Assembly (NCBI GenBank): GCA_963931165.1
Contig: OZ006985.1
Coordinates: 310,001-374,000 of the forward strand
Length of the DNA stretch: 64,000 bases
Source: Ornithoclostridium sp944380285
GTDB lineage: Bacteria; Bacillota; Clostridia; Christensenellales; UBA3700
Reading direction: 5' to 3'
The number at the start of each line of letters is the position of its first letter. Positions within the stretch are counted from its first letter, which is position 1. Below are positions 8,047-16,369 of the stretch, piece by piece. Under the pieces are notes generated by a model. The model had not been told where the DNA came from. It did not search any database and saw only the letters and a program-made list of their open reading frames with translations. Made by a program: the position numbers and the translations under genes.

Positions 8047-8050
8047 GATC

Positions 8051-9316
8051 CTATTTTACCACAACGACGCGTCCGTTTACAAGTCCGAAAAGCAAATGTG
8101 CGTTTTCGGACAGATATCGCACGTCCTCGGCGGTGAACGCCTCTCCTCTTTGAATGAACGGCACGCCGGGCGGATAGAGCCCCACCTCCGCCGCCGCGAC
8201 CCTTCCGCACGCCTCGGACAGAGCGACAAACTCGACCGCGCCGCGCGCATCTTTCCTTTCCCTCTTTGCCGGGGCGGGAGTCTTTGCAAGCCGCCTGGTC
8301 GGCTTGAACTCCTTCAACGCCTGCGCAAGCAGCGGCAGTTTGGGCGCGTTGTCGCGCGTCAGAATGAACACCGCTCTGTCCGCGATCGCCGCCTCGGGAT
8401 AGATGCCCTTTTGGGTCAAAAACGAGGTGAGCTCCGTCGCGTCGTAACCGCCGCCCATCAACACCAGTCGGGAAAAATCATCGGACGGGACGACCTTGTA
8501 TCCGCTCACGTTTTCTGCCTCGAACTTGCGTCTTGCGGCGAGGATGTCGGCAAAGATCTCTTCGCCGTCCCTCTCATAGACCGCCCTTGCGAGGTCCATC
8601 GTCGCCATCGTGAGATAGGAAGGCGACGTGGTGTGCACGAGCGAGCGCGCGTAAGCGGCTTCGTCCGCCAAGCGATCGTCCGAGACGGTCATCAACGCGC
8701 CGCCGCCCATGACGGGCAGCGTCTTGTGCATGCCGTAGATCGCGACGTCCGCAAGAGGCAGGCGGGGCAATTTTTTACAAAAGGGGAAATGCGCGCCGTG
8801 CGCCGAATCGGCGACGAGAGTCACGCCCCTTTCCTTGCAAAACTTCGCGAGCGGTGCGTCGTCGGCGACGCATCCGAAGTAATCGACATAGTTGAAGAAC
8901 GCAGTGCCTCCGCGCGCGTCGGACGCGGCGAACGCCTCGATGCCGTCAAAACAGACGGGCTCAATGCCGAGCAGCGCGCATCCGCCGTAAAAGCTCTTGT
9001 GCAGCCTGCCGATCGCCCACACATTGCCCTTGTCCCTCGCGATCGCGAGCGCGGTATGCATTGCGCTCGTCGCGCCTGCGGTGAAGAACAGCGCGTGTTT
9101 TGCGCGGTACGCCCTCGCGGCGAGCCTTTGCGCGTCGGCGATCACGCCCTCGGGCGACAGCATGTTGTCCAGCCCTTCGATCTCGGTCAAGTCCCACCTT
9201 GCGCAAGACAGCACGCCCGCTCCGTTGCCCGAATGCCCGGGCATACAGAAGCGCGCGACCGCCTTTGCGGCGGCATTGTCAATCGCGTTGTAAAGAGGTG
9301 CGTCGTATCTTTGCAT
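8051..9316 (-). CDS. Orn/Lys/Arg decarboxylase family PLP enzyme
   Basis: A 421-residue aspartate-aminotransferase-fold enzyme. Visible landmarks are the N-terminal FCMPGHSGNG signature, TEIEGLDNMLSPEGVI, the PLP-binding aspartate and stacking pocket VADSAHGAHFPF (Asp170), and the PLP lysine in YGMHKTLPVMGGG (Lys198). This matches the short YaaO/Cad-like branch of group III decarboxylases, which lack the long N-terminal wing domain of the E. coli enzymes. Substrate (lysine, arginine or ornithine) cannot be told from sequence. The yaaO-tmk-holB-ricT neighbourhood is conserved in Bacillus. It follows lysS after 29 bases and precedes tmk by four. Confidence 0.9.
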   Translation of the reverse strand: MQRYDAPLYNAIDNAAAKAVARFCMPGHSGNGAGVLSCARWDLTEIEGLDNMLSPEGVIADAQRLAARAYRAKHALFFTAGATSAMHTALAIARDKGNVWAIGRLHKSFYGGCALLGIEPVCFDGIEAFAASDARGGTAFFNYVDYFGCVADDAPLAKFCKERGVTLVADSAHGAHFPFCKKLPRLPLADVAIYGMHKTLPVMGGGALMTVSDDRLADEAAYARSLVHTTSPSYLTMATMDLARAVYERDGEEIFADILAARRKFEAENVSGYKVVPSDDFSRLVLMGGGYDATELTSFLTQKGIYPEAAIADRAVFILTRDNAPKLPLLAQALKEFKPTRRLAKTPAPAKRERKDARGAVEFVALSEACGRVAAAEVGLYPPGVPFIQRGEAFTAEDVRYLSENAHLLFGLVNGRVVVVK

Positions 9317-9345
9317 AAAAAAGCAGTCTTGCGACTGCTCTCCTT

Positions 9346-10818
9346 TTATTTGCCTATCGGCTTCATTGTCGGGAACAGAAGCACGTCCCTGATGCTTGCC
9401 TGGTCGGTCATGAGCATGACCAGACGGTCGACGCCGATGCCGAGGCCGCCTGTCGGGGGCAGACCGTACATCAACGCGTTGATGTAATCTTCGTCCATCA
9501 TCTGCGCCTCTTCGTCGCCCTTTTCGCGCTGTTTGACCTGCGCGAGGAAGCGCTCTTTCTGATCGAGAGGGTCGTTGAGCTCGGAGAAGGCGTTGCCCAT
9601 CTCGCGCGCGGTGATGAAGAACTCGAAGCGTTCGGTCAATCTCTTGTCGGACGGCTTGCGCTTGGCGAGCGGCGACACCTCGACCGGATAATCATAGACG
9701 AACGTCGGCTGGACGAGTTGCTCCTCTATCTTTTGATCGAAGCACTCATACAGCAATTTGCCCCACGAGACGTCGTCGTCGAACTCGACGCCCTTCGCCT
9801 TTGCGGCGGCTTTGAGCGCGGGCATATCCTCGCTGTCGAAGTCGATGCCGAGATACTCTTTGACCGCGTCGATCATCGACAGTCTGCGCCACGGCGGCGT
9901 GAGGTCGATCTCCTGCCCTTGGTAGGTGATCTTTGTCGTGCCCTTGACGGTCATCGCGACGTGTTCGAAGATGTGTTCGACGAGGTCCATCATGCCGTGA
10001 TAGTCGGTGTACGCCTGGTACATCTCGATCATCGTGAACTCGGGGTTGTGTTTGGTGTCCATGCCCTCGTTGCGGAACATTCTGCCCAGCTCATAGACCT
10101 TCTCGAAGCCGCCGACGATGAGCCGCTTGAGATAGAGTTCGGGCGCGATACGCATATACATATCGATGTCGAGGGTGTTGTGGTGGGTGATGAACGGGCG
10201 GGCGGACGCACCTCCGGCGATCGTATTGAGGATCGGGGTCTCGACCTCGACGAAGCCCTGTCCGTCGAGATAGGACCTGATCGCGGTGATGATGCGGCTG
10301 CGCGCGACGAACACCTGCTTGACCTCGGGGTTGGAGATGAGGTCGACGTAGCGTTGACGGTAGCGCAGGTCAGCGTCCTTGAGTCCGTGGAACTTCTCGG
10401 GCAGCGGCAGCAGCGACTTGGACAGCAATTCGACCGACGTGCAATGGACGGAGATCTCGCCCATCTTGGTCGTAAAGACTTTGCCCTTTACGCCGATGAT
10501 GTCGCCGATGTCCGTCTTTTTGAACGCGGCGTATGCCTCTTCGCCGAGGTCGTCGCGGCTGACGTACAGCTGGATGGTGCCGGTACAGTCGAGCAGGTGC
10601 GCGAAACTTGCCTTGCCCATCACTCGTTTGGAGATCATTCTGCCGGCGAGCGAGACCGTCTTGTCTTCGTAGTCGGCGTACTTGTCCTTGATGACTTGGG
10701 CGTAGGCGTCCTTGTCATAGCGGACGATCTCGAAGGGGTTGCGGCCCTCTTCGACGAGTTTGGCGAGTTTTTCGCGCCTGATCTTGATGAGTTCTCCTAA
10801 GTTTTGTTGTTCTTCCAT
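9346..10818 (-). CDS. lysS: Lysyl-tRNA synthetase (class II)
   Basis: A 490-residue class II enzyme. An N-terminal OB-fold anticodon-binding domain (about 55-150, SLAGRMISKRVMGKASFAHL) is followed by the catalytic core with motif 1 around SRIITAIRSYLDGQGFVEVETPIL, motif 2 around GRMFRNEGMDTKHNPEFTMIE and motif 3 GLGIGVDRLVMLMT near the C-terminus. It charges tRNA-Lys. The ATG overlaps the greA stop (TAATG), a coupling seen in many Firmicutes where greA and lysS are adjacent. Ends just before the decarboxylase-family gene. Confidence 0.97.
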   Translation of the reverse strand: MEEQQNLGELIKIRREKLAKLVEEGRNPFEIVRYDKDAYAQVIKDKYADYEDKTVSLAGRMISKRVMGKASFAHLLDCTGTIQLYVSRDDLGEEAYAAFKKTDIGDIIGVKGKVFTTKMGEISVHCTSVELLSKSLLPLPEKFHGLKDADLRYRQRYVDLISNPEVKQVFVARSRIITAIRSYLDGQGFVEVETPILNTIAGGASARPFITHHNTLDIDMYMRIAPELYLKRLIVGGFEKVYELGRMFRNEGMDTKHNPEFTMIEMYQAYTDYHGMMDLVEHIFEHVAMTVKGTTKITYQGQEIDLTPPWRRLSMIDAVKEYLGIDFDSEDMPALKAAAKAKGVEFDDDVSWGKLLYECFDQKIEEQLVQPTFVYDYPVEVSPLAKRKPSDKRLTERFEFFITAREMGNAFSELNDPLDQKERFLAQVKQREKGDEEAQMMDEDYINALMYGLPPTGGLGIGVDRLVMLMTDQASIRDVLLFPTMKPIGK

Positions 10819-11279
10819 TACTTGCTGATGTCGACGATGGTGACCTCGTACGGCTCCTCTGCCGAGACGATGGCTTTTTCGCCCTTTTTCTTGCCGAGGA
10901 TCGCCTCGGCGAGGGGGCTGGTGTTGCTGATCTTGTTTTGCATGATGTTCGCTTCGGCGTTGCCGACGATCTGGAAGGTCTCTTCGCCGAACTCGTCCTT
11001 GATCTTGACGGTGCAGCCGAGGGTGACCTTGTTGGACGTCTTGGCGTCCTCGATGATGACGGCGCGCTCGAGCTCGTCCTCGATGCGTTTGATATCCGCC
11101 TCGATGATGCCCTGCTCTTCCTTTGCGGAATCGTATTCGGCGTTCTCGGACAGGTCGCCGAGTTCACGGGCGTACTTGATCCTTTCGGACGCCTCTTTTC
11201 TTCTGACGTTTTTGAGATAGTCGAGTTGCTCTTTGAGTTTGTCGTAGCCCTCTTGGGTCAAAACGAAATCCTTAGCCAT
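10818..11279 (-). CDS. greA: Transcription elongation factor GreA
   Basis: A 153-residue protein. The N-terminal coiled coil (residues 1-75) carries the acidic tip ENAEYDSAKEEQ that reaches the RNA polymerase active site, and the C-terminal FKBP-like domain has NTSPLAEAILGKKKGE. GreA rescues backtracked polymerase by stimulating transcript cleavage. Located 36 bases after rex and translationally coupled to lysS. Confidence 0.97.
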   Translation of the reverse strand: MAKDFVLTQEGYDKLKEQLDYLKNVRRKEASERIKYARELGDLSENAEYDSAKEEQGIIEADIKRIEDELERAVIIEDAKTSNKVTLGCTVKIKDEFGEETFQIVGNAEANIMQNKISNTSPLAEAILGKKKGEKAIVSAEEPYEVTIVDISK

Positions 11280-11315
11280 ATATCCTCCGATGACCTTGCG
11301 GTCGGTAGCTTTTGC

Positions 11316-11942
11316 TTATTTTTCTTGATTTTTCATGCGATAGCTGAGCACATAGAGGCTTTCGCTCATCGCGATGTTTTCGACGGCGACGTCTTTGGGG
11401 ACCTCGAGGTCGATGGGGGCGAAGTTCCAAAGGCTCTTGACGCCCAGCGCGACCAATTGGCTCGCGACGTCGGACGCGACGTTCTTTTGTGTGGCGATGA
11501 CGGCGATGTCGCAGCCGTGCTCCTTGACGTACTCGGCGAGCTTGTCGATCTTGTAGACGGGGACGTCACCGACGAAGGGGTCTTTGACCTCGATGTCGAA
11601 CAGCGCCCTGACCTTGAAGCCCTCCGCGGCGAAGTTCTTATATCCTGCGAGCGCTCTGCCGATGTTGCCGGCGCCGACGATGATCATGTCATATTGCCTG
11701 TCGAGACCGAGGATCTCGGCGAGTTTGCGTTTGAGATAGCCGACGTCGTAGCCGTAGCCGTGCTGTCCGAAACCGCCGAAGTTGCAGAAGTCCTGCCGCA
11801 CCTGCGACGCGGTGACGCCGAGCAAAGACGCGAGCGTCCCGGACGAGACCTTGCTCACGCCCTCTTGTTCGAGGTGTTCGAGATAGCGGTAGTATCGCGG
11901 CAGACGTTTGATGACTGCCTCCGAGATCACCTTGTTGCCCAT
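11316..11942 (-). CDS. rex: Redox-sensing transcriptional repressor Rex
   Basis: A 208-residue repressor. The winged-helix N-terminus (residues 1-78) ends with SQVRQDFCNFGGFGQHGYGYDV, the Rex hallmark; the C-terminal Rossmann domain has IVGAGNIGRALAGY for NAD(H). Rex senses the NADH/NAD+ ratio and represses fermentation genes when NADH is low. The gene heads the rex-greA-lysS series behind a TTGACA promoter. No canonical Rex box (TTGTTAA...TTAACAA) was seen over its own promoter; only a short GTCAA-N4-TTGAC inverted repeat overlaps the -35. Confidence 0.96.
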   Translation of the reverse strand: MGNKVISEAVIKRLPRYYRYLEHLEQEGVSKVSSGTLASLLGVTASQVRQDFCNFGGFGQHGYGYDVGYLKRKLAEILGLDRQYDMIIVGAGNIGRALAGYKNFAAEGFKVRALFDIEVKDPFVGDVPVYKIDKLAEYVKEHGCDIAVIATQKNVASDVASQLVALGVKSLWNFAPIDLEVPKDVAVENIAMSESLYVLSYRMKNQEK

Positions 11943-11976
11943 ATTTTTCCTCCGTATAGGGTTATGGATGTATTAT

Positions 11977-12005
11977 ATTTTATAAAATAAATAGGTGTTT
12001 GTCAA
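11977..12005 (-). promoter_or_regulatory. Promoter of rex-greA-lysS
   Basis: Reverse-strand TTGACA (12005-12000), 17-base spacer, TAAAAT (11982-11977). It is divergent from the promoter at 12037. Confidence 0.65.
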
Positions 12006-12036
12006 TGCTTTGACCGTGTTTACGCCGCCGTTTTTG

Positions 12037-12065
12037 TTGACAATTTTTGCACGATTAAGTACAAT
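12037..12065 (+). promoter_or_regulatory. Promoter of a leaderless small gene
   Basis: TTGACA (12037-12042), 17-base spacer, TACAAT (12060-12065). The expected transcription start, seven bases past the -10 box, is the A of the ATG at 12072. Confidence 0.75.
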
Positions 12066-12071
12066 ACTCGT

Positions 12072-12323
12072 ATGAAAATTTGGGCAAAAGTGATGGACGG
12101 CGACAAGATTTACGCCGACACGGTCTACGAAGACAGGTCGCCGGCGAGCTTTGACAACTTCGTCAAATGGGTGGACAACATCTGCAAGACGCTGGATTGT
12201 TCGACGCCGATATTGCTGCCGTTGCACTATCGCCGATTCCTCGATTTCAAGAATGTCAAATTCAAGCCGGACGACTTTGTCGAGTCGCTGGGGCATGACA
12301 AGTTGGTGCTAGAGCTTTTTTGA
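12072..12323 (+). CDS. Small hypothetical protein, probably leaderless mRNA
   Basis: An 83-residue acidic protein starting MKIWAKVMDGDKIYADTVYE. I do not recognise a named domain. The pattern 'FVKWVDNICKTLDCSTPILLPLHYRRFLDFKNVKFKPDDFV' looks like a compact alpha/beta protein and ends with LGHDKLVLELF. No Shine-Dalgarno precedes the ATG, and the -10 box at 12060-12065 puts the transcript start at or next to the A of the start codon, so translation would be leaderless. It is divergent from rex. The stop codon is immediately followed by a hairpin repeat (copy A). Coding is supported by the full-length open frame, the matched promoter and codon usage like its neighbours. Confidence 0.7.
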   Translation: MKIWAKVMDGDKIYADTVYEDRSPASFDNFVKWVDNICKTLDCSTPILLPLHYRRFLDFKNVKFKPDDFVESLGHDKLVLELF

Positions 12324-12535
12324 GAGGGCACCCTTTAAGTTCCGCGCTCCTTTCTGTTCCGCGCTCGCTTTGCGGCGCGGTACAAATCACCGCTTTAAGC
12401 GGCTCGTTTGGGCATCTTTGCGTCTCTCGGAACGCTCGCGTACCATTGAGGTACGCGTCACAACCCTTTCGCCGCAAACCTGCACCAAGTCGCTCGCTTA
12501 AAGCTGCTTGGTTCTGTTTATCCAATCGGTTCTTT
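12324..12535 (+). repeat. Mosaic hairpin repeat, copy A
   Basis: Starts right after a stop codon with AGGGCACCCTTTAAGTTCC. It contains a CTGTTCCGC...GCGCGG stem, then CCGCTTTAAGCGG, and the core hairpin CGCGTACC-ATTGA-GGTACGCG (12437-12457), ending near AATCGGTTC. About 115 bases around the core are identical to copy B at 15973-16088. No open frame of its own. Bases 12536-12655 beyond it show nothing recognisable. Confidence 0.85.
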
Positions 12536-12655
12536 TCTAACTTTAATCATGCGGTTTCGCCGTCGTTGTTTGTCGGTGCTCTCAGTTGCAATGCTCCTTG
12601 CCTGCCTGTTATTGTACCAAGCTAAAAAAGACCGCGCAACGGTTACAAAGACGCG

Positions 12656-12702
12656 CCGCAAGAAAAGAGGACGACATTTTTTGTCGTCCTCTTTTCTTGC
12701 GG
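12656..12702. terminator. Perfect 21-bp bidirectional terminator-like hairpin
   Basis: CCGCAAGAAAAGAGGACGACA (12656-12676) is perfectly complementary to 12682-12702 around a TTTTT loop. Both flanks read CTCTTTTCTT on exit, so it could stop transcription either way. Confidence 0.75.
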
Positions 12703-12707
12703 TTTAG

Positions 12708-12844
12708 TTTTGAGCGAGGAATTTTGCGCGCAGACGAGTCGCGTCCCCGAAGCTCAATACCCTCTGCGGTCTTAGCGAGGGGCAAGACGACGTATGCGCG
12801 CAAAAGGTCCGCTCAAAACCTTGCTCACCTGCCCGCTTGCGCGG
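12708..12844. repeat. 'CCTCTGCGGT-TTAGC' hairpin repeat, copy 1
   Basis: Terminal inverted TTTTGAGCG (12708-12716)/CGCTCAAAA (12810-12818) enclose nested stems and a core CAATACCCTCTGCGGTCTTAGC. The outer tail GCCCGCTTGCGCGGT abuts the stop codon of the lipoprotein gene. Copy 2 occupies the same position downstream of rpsR (24817-24956). Confidence 0.8.
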
Positions 12845-13282
12845 TCAATAAAACAATTCCGTTATCATTGCTGTCAGTTTGGTCATTTGCTCGTCCGAGA
12901 GGTAGCAATACGCGTGTTTTATGCCGGTGAAGCCGTCACCCGCGATGACCTGTGCGCCTATGCGGTATTCGCAATAGCCTTCCTTGCCGTCGACGGTGAC
13001 GCGGATCGCATATTCGAAGTCGTTGTCGGGGAAGCCCTCGTCGGAGACGTCGACCTCGATCGCGTCGAACGCGGCGATGAAGTCGGCCATTTCCTGCCCT
13101 TCGAGGGGTTTGAGCACGCTTGCGACGCCGCTCGAGCGGACGAGGGTGACGGACGTGATCTTGTCGGCGTTGATGCCGATCTGCGCCCACGCGCCCTGCA
13201 TGGACGCGCAGCCGGTGAGGGCGATCGCCGTCGCGACGACGAGGACGGCGATGATTGCGACGATATATTTTTTTGTTTTCAT
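12845..13282 (-). CDS. Small lipoprotein, unknown function
   Basis: A 145-residue lipoprotein: MKTKKYIVAIIAVLVVATAIALTGCASM has a positively charged n-region, a hydrophobic core and the lipobox ALTGC, with Cys at about residue 25 as the lipidation site, so it should be tethered to the outer face of the membrane. The mature part (ITSVTLVRSSGVASVLKPLEGQEMADF...) resembles small extracytoplasmic beta-rich proteins but matches no named family I can identify. A promoter TTGAAA-17-TATAAT lies upstream, divergent from the DnaD-like gene. The stop codon abuts a hairpin repeat that may serve as terminator. Confidence 0.8.
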   Translation of the reverse strand: MKTKKYIVAIIAVLVVATAIALTGCASMQGAWAQIGINADKITSVTLVRSSGVASVLKPLEGQEMADFIAAFDAIEVDVSDEGFPDNDFEYAIRVTVDGKEGYCEYRIGAQVIAGDGFTGIKHAYCYLSDEQMTKLTAMITELFY

Positions 13283-13309
13283 AATTCACCTTTGATTTTC
13301 GCCGCGCGG

Positions 13310-13338
13310 TTGCAAAGCGGCGGCGATTGTGCTATTAT
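13310..13338 (+). promoter_or_regulatory. Promoter of the DnaD-like/DnaC-like pair
   Basis: TTGCAA (13310-13315), 17-base spacer, TATTAT (13333-13338), about 57 bases before the start codon. Confidence 0.6.
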
Positions 13339-13355
13339 TATTCTACCGCATTTCC

Positions 13356-13384
13356 ATTATAAGGCAAACGGCGGCAATTTTCAA
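13356..13384 (-). promoter_or_regulatory. Promoter of the lipoprotein gene
   Basis: Reverse-strand TTGAAA (13384-13379), 17-base spacer, TATAAT (13361-13356). Confidence 0.65.
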
Positions 13385-13401
13385 CTCTGCGGAGCGAAAA
13401 T

Positions 13402-14847
13402 ATGGCATTATGCAAATTGACGCGTGACGCGGCGGACGACGGGTGCACTCTCGTCGACAACCGTTTTATTCGCGAACATCTACCCGACGCCGACGGCGAC
13501 GCCCTCAAGGTCTATCTGTATGGGCTGTGGCTTTGCCGCGCCGGCGCGCCGCTTTGCGACAACACGTTGGAGCGGATGAGCGACGCGCTGGGTCTGACGG
13601 CGGCGCAGGTGACTGCGGCGTTCGAATATTGGCGCGATCAGGGGTTGGTGACGATCGTCAACACGACGCCGCTCGAGGTCGCATACGTTCGTCCCGGGCA
13701 GAGCGTGAAGATGTACAAGCCGGCGAAGTTTGCCGATTTCAACGCGCAATTGCAGCGCATTTTCGACGGCCGCATGCTTTTGGAGAGCGAGTTCCTCAAA
13801 TATTACGAATTTTTGGACGACACGCGCCTGCCGCAAGAGGTGCTGCTTTTGATCGCCGCCTATTGCGTGCGTCTCAAGGGCGACGGCATCCGCACCAACT
13901 ATGTCTTGGCGGTCGCGCGGGCGTGGTATGCGCTTGGGATCAGGACGGTCGAGGACGCCGAGAGGCACATCGATCTCGAGGACGCGTCGACGGAGAGTTT
14001 GCGCAAGGTCGCGAAGGAGCTTGGCAAGAAGTCGGCGATAGACCTCGACGACAAGCAGCTTTACGTCAAGTGGACGTCGAGCTGGGGGTTTTCGGACGAG
14101 GCGATCCTCGCGGCGGCGAAGCTGTGCAAAAAGCGCGGCGGGATGGAGCGGCTCGACGCCCTTCTCGACGAGCTTTTCACCTCCAATCGTCTCGATGCGG
14201 AGAGCATACGCGACTACGGCGCGCGCAAGCAGGAGCTGTACGAACTCGCCAAGGATGTGACGCGGATCATCGGCGTCAGGTACGAGAACTTGGACACGGT
14301 GATCTCGCACTACATCGGGACTTGGCAGGCGCAGGGCTTTGACGGCGACGCGCTCAAATTGATCGCCGAATATTGTTTTTCCAACGGCATCCGCACGTTG
14401 AGCGGCATGAACGCGGCGGTCGCGCGCTTCTACAAGCACGGCTGTTTGAGCGTGGCGGCGATCGACGAATATCTGACCGCGCTGGTCGAGAGGGACAAGG
14501 CGGTCAAGGCGGTCATCGAGGCGACGGGCAGCTCGCGCGCCGTGACCGCGTCCGACCGCGACGCCTACGAACTTTGGCTGGGTTGGGGGTTTGACCATGC
14601 CGCGATCCTTGCGGCGGCGCGTGCCGTCGCCGGCAGACCGATGGCGTTCGGCGCGATCTCCAAAATTTTGACCGATTGCCGCGACGCGAAGGTCTTTGAC
14701 GCGGCGGAAGTGACAAAGCGCGTCTCCTCCGCGCCCACCTCAAATCGCCCCAAGCGCGAATGCGGCGATCTGGAACGCAAATACACCAAAGAAGAATTGT
14801 CGTCTTTCTTCGGCGATCTGCACGACTTTGACAACATAGAGGTTTGA
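13402..14847 (+). CDS. DnaD domain-containing replication protein
   Basis: A 481-residue protein. An N-terminal winged-helix-like region (about 10-110, DALKVYLYGLWLC...TAAQVTAAFEYWRDQGLV) precedes three helical DnaD/DnaB_2-like blocks near residues 125-190, 200-300 and 300-430, marked by recurring 'W...GF...AI/AL...A..C' signatures (WTSSWGFSDEAILAAAKLC, WQAQGFDGDALKLIAEYC, WLGWGFDHAAILAAARAV). This is the DnaD/DnaB primosome scaffold type of Firmicutes, which helps load the replicative helicase. The C-terminal ERKYTKEELSSFFGDLHDFDNIEV is the usual conserved tail. The helicase-loader-like ATPase follows after one base, consistent with a DnaD-DnaI partnership. More DnaB_2 units than the usual one or two. 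Confidence 0.85.
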   Translation: MALCKLTRDAADDGCTLVDNRFIREHLPDADGDALKVYLYGLWLCRAGAPLCDNTLERMSDALGLTAAQVTAAFEYWRDQGLVTIVNTTPLEVAYVRPGQSVKMYKPAKFADFNAQLQRIFDGRMLLESEFLKYYEFLDDTRLPQEVLLLIAAYCVRLKGDGIRTNYVLAVARAWYALGIRTVEDAERHIDLEDASTESLRKVAKELGKKSAIDLDDKQLYVKWTSSWGFSDEAILAAAKLCKKRGGMERLDALLDELFTSNRLDAESIRDYGARKQELYELAKDVTRIIGVRYENLDTVISHYIGTWQAQGFDGDALKLIAEYCFSNGIRTLSGMNAAVARFYKHGCLSVAAIDEYLTALVERDKAVKAVIEATGSSRAVTASDRDAYELWLGWGFDHAAILAAARAVAGRPMAFGAISKILTDCRDAKVFDAAEVTKRVSSAPTSNRPKRECGDLERKYTKEELSSFFGDLHDFDNIEV

Positions 14848-14848
14848 G

Positions 14849-15790
14849 ATGAACGCACGCGACAGGGTCAAGGCACAATTGAGGGCAAGTCAAACCGAAC
14901 TTCGCCGTTTGGAGCAGGCGGACGCTGCGCGTCGTCTTGCAAAGGCGCGCGAGGACAAGGGATTTGCCGAGGCGGAGCGCGCGCTCGCAAAGGCTAACAT
15001 AGCCCTCGCCTCCGCTCGCGCTCGCGGCGAAAGCACGTCAAAACTCGAAACAGGTCTCAAAAAAGCGCAAACCGCATACGATTCCGCGCTCAAACGGCTC
15101 GGCGCCGACGTGTCCGTTCACTATCGCTGCGACAAGTGCCGCGACATTGGCTTTGACAAGGACGGCGAGCCTTGCGACTGCGTCAAGGCGCAATTCATCG
15201 ACATGCTCAAAACCGAGTGCGGCGCCCGCAACATCCCCGCTTTCACCTTTGCGGACGACCGCTCTTTGCAAATGGACTGCTCTCAATCGGACACTCTCGT
15301 CAAGCTGTACGACGTGATGAAAAGGTTTTGCGACAAGTTCGACGGCAGCCGCATCAAATTCATCTTGCTTTGCGGTCAAGCCGGCACCGGCAAGTCGTCG
15401 CTCGCCTATGCGACCGCGAACGAACTGATCTCGCGCGGGCATTCGGTGTGCTGCATGTCGGCGTTCGACTTCAATAACGCATTGCTCAAATACCACACTT
15501 CCCGCCTTGTCGACCGCGCCTCGGTGATGGAGCCTTTGACGGACAGCGACTTTCTCGTGATCGACGATCTCGGCTCGGAGACGGTGCTGCGCAACGTCAC
15601 GCTCGAATATCTCTACAACATCGTCGAATCTCGCGTCAATCACGGCAAGCGCACGATGATCACGACCAATCTTTCGCTCGAAGAATTGATGGCGCGCTAC
15701 GGCGAACGCACCGTGTCGCGCATGACCAACAAGTCCTATTCTTTGACGCGAGAGCTTTCGGGGGAGGATTTGAGGTTGCTTCGCTTTTAG
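14849..15790 (+). CDS. DnaC/DnaI-like helicase loader ATPase
   Basis: A 313-residue ATPase. The N-terminal third (1-85) is a charged helical, probably coiled-coil region (RDRVKAQLRASQTELRRLEQADAARR). A zinc-binding motif CDKCRDIGFDKDGEPCDC follows at about 94-111, then the AAA+ core with Walker A CGQAGTGKSSLAYA (about 174-187), Walker B FLVIDDLGSE (about 233-242) and sensor-1 MITTNLSLEEL. This is the layout of DnaI/IstB-type helicase loaders. It follows the DnaD-like gene by one base, so the pair probably acts in replication initiation or restart. A hairpin repeat begins at its stop codon. Confidence 0.88.
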   Translation: MNARDRVKAQLRASQTELRRLEQADAARRLAKAREDKGFAEAERALAKANIALASARARGESTSKLETGLKKAQTAYDSALKRLGADVSVHYRCDKCRDIGFDKDGEPCDCVKAQFIDMLKTECGARNIPAFTFADDRSLQMDCSQSDTLVKLYDVMKRFCDKFDGSRIKFILLCGQAGTGKSSLAYATANELISRGHSVCCMSAFDFNNALLKYHTSRLVDRASVMEPLTDSDFLVIDDLGSETVLRNVTLEYLYNIVESRVNHGKRTMITTNLSLEELMARYGERTVSRMTNKSYSLTRELSGEDLRLLRF

Positions 15791-15880
15791 GGGACACCCG
15801 AAAATTAACGCTTCGAATCAAAACGCGCGCGTTTGCTTGCAAACTGTGCGCGGTTTTTCATACTCGCTATTTTTTGGTTT
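15788..15880 (+). repeat. Structured repeat 'ACGCTTCGAATC-hairpin-CATACTCGCTAT', copy 1
   Basis: Overlaps the stop codon of the helicase-loader gene. Conserved flanks ACCCGAAAATTAACGCTTCG and TCATACTCGCTATTTTTTGG enclose a GC-rich stem capped by GTTTG-CTTG-CAAAC. Other copies are at 21838, 23848 and 63066. Confidence 0.8.
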
Positions 15881-16122
15881 CCCCTCAATACTCCCCTTCC
15901 CGCGGAACAAGCGCTCACTCACCGTTCGCGGTCCTTTTCTGTTCCGCACCACCTTTGGGGTGCGGCTCAGTTCACCGCTTTAAGCGGCTCGTTTGGGCAT
16001 CTTTGCGTCTCTCGGAACGCTCGCGTACCATTGAGGTACGCGTCACAACCCTTTCGCCGCAAACCTGCACCAAGTCGCTCGCTTAAAGCTACTTGGTTAT
16101 GTTTATCTAATCGATTCTATGT
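15881..16122 (+). repeat. Mosaic hairpin repeat, copy B
   Basis: Continues directly from the preceding repeat: CCCCTCAATACTCCCC, the ACTCACCGTTCGCGGTCC block, a CTGTTCCGCACC...GGTGCGG stem and the invariant CGCGTACC-ATTGA-GGTACGCG hairpin. It ends at AATCGATTC. The order is the same as at 23848-24170. Confidence 0.85.
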
Positions 16123-16184
16123 CGGCTGTTAGTATTTCTTTTTTATCTGCTACAAGCGCGGTCATTTGACAGCCGCATGATTGA

Positions 16185-16250
16185 GTCGCGCAGGAAGCGC
16201 GGTTCCGCGCGACATTTTCTGTTCCGCACTCCAAAGGCAGTGCGGAACAG
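16185..16250. repeat. Two small hairpins of the repeat mosaic
   Basis: GTCGCGC (16185-16191)/GCGCGAC (16207-16213) with inner GGAA/TTCC recurs near 62984 and 63270. CTGTTCCGCACT (16219-16230)/AGTGCGGAACAG (16239-16250) is a perfect 12-bp stem with an 8-base loop. Confidence 0.75.
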
Positions 16251-16306
16251 AACTGAATCTTTACTTTTTCTCTTTTTGTTGGTTTGTCAATATCCGCTTG
16301 CCGCGC

Positions 16307-16335
16307 TTGCATTGCTCCCCTTACTTTGATATAAT
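16307..16335 (+). promoter_or_regulatory. Promoter of the metF-metH operon
   Basis: TTGCAT (16307-16312), 17-base spacer, TATAAT (16330-16335). No S-box or other riboswitch is visible in the short leader. Confidence 0.75.
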
Positions 16336-16369
16336 TATTATATCTATATCCGCTACGCTGGAGGCGCAT

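Noticed and set aside
11940..12072. A Rex-box operator over the rex promoter
   Set aside because: Only a 5-base GTCAA-N4-TTGAC inverted repeat was found; it does not match the known Rex site pattern.
12794..13420. A 208-codon plus-strand frame
   Set aside because: It overlaps the lipoprotein gene on the opposite strand and the divergent promoter region, and has no ribosome site.
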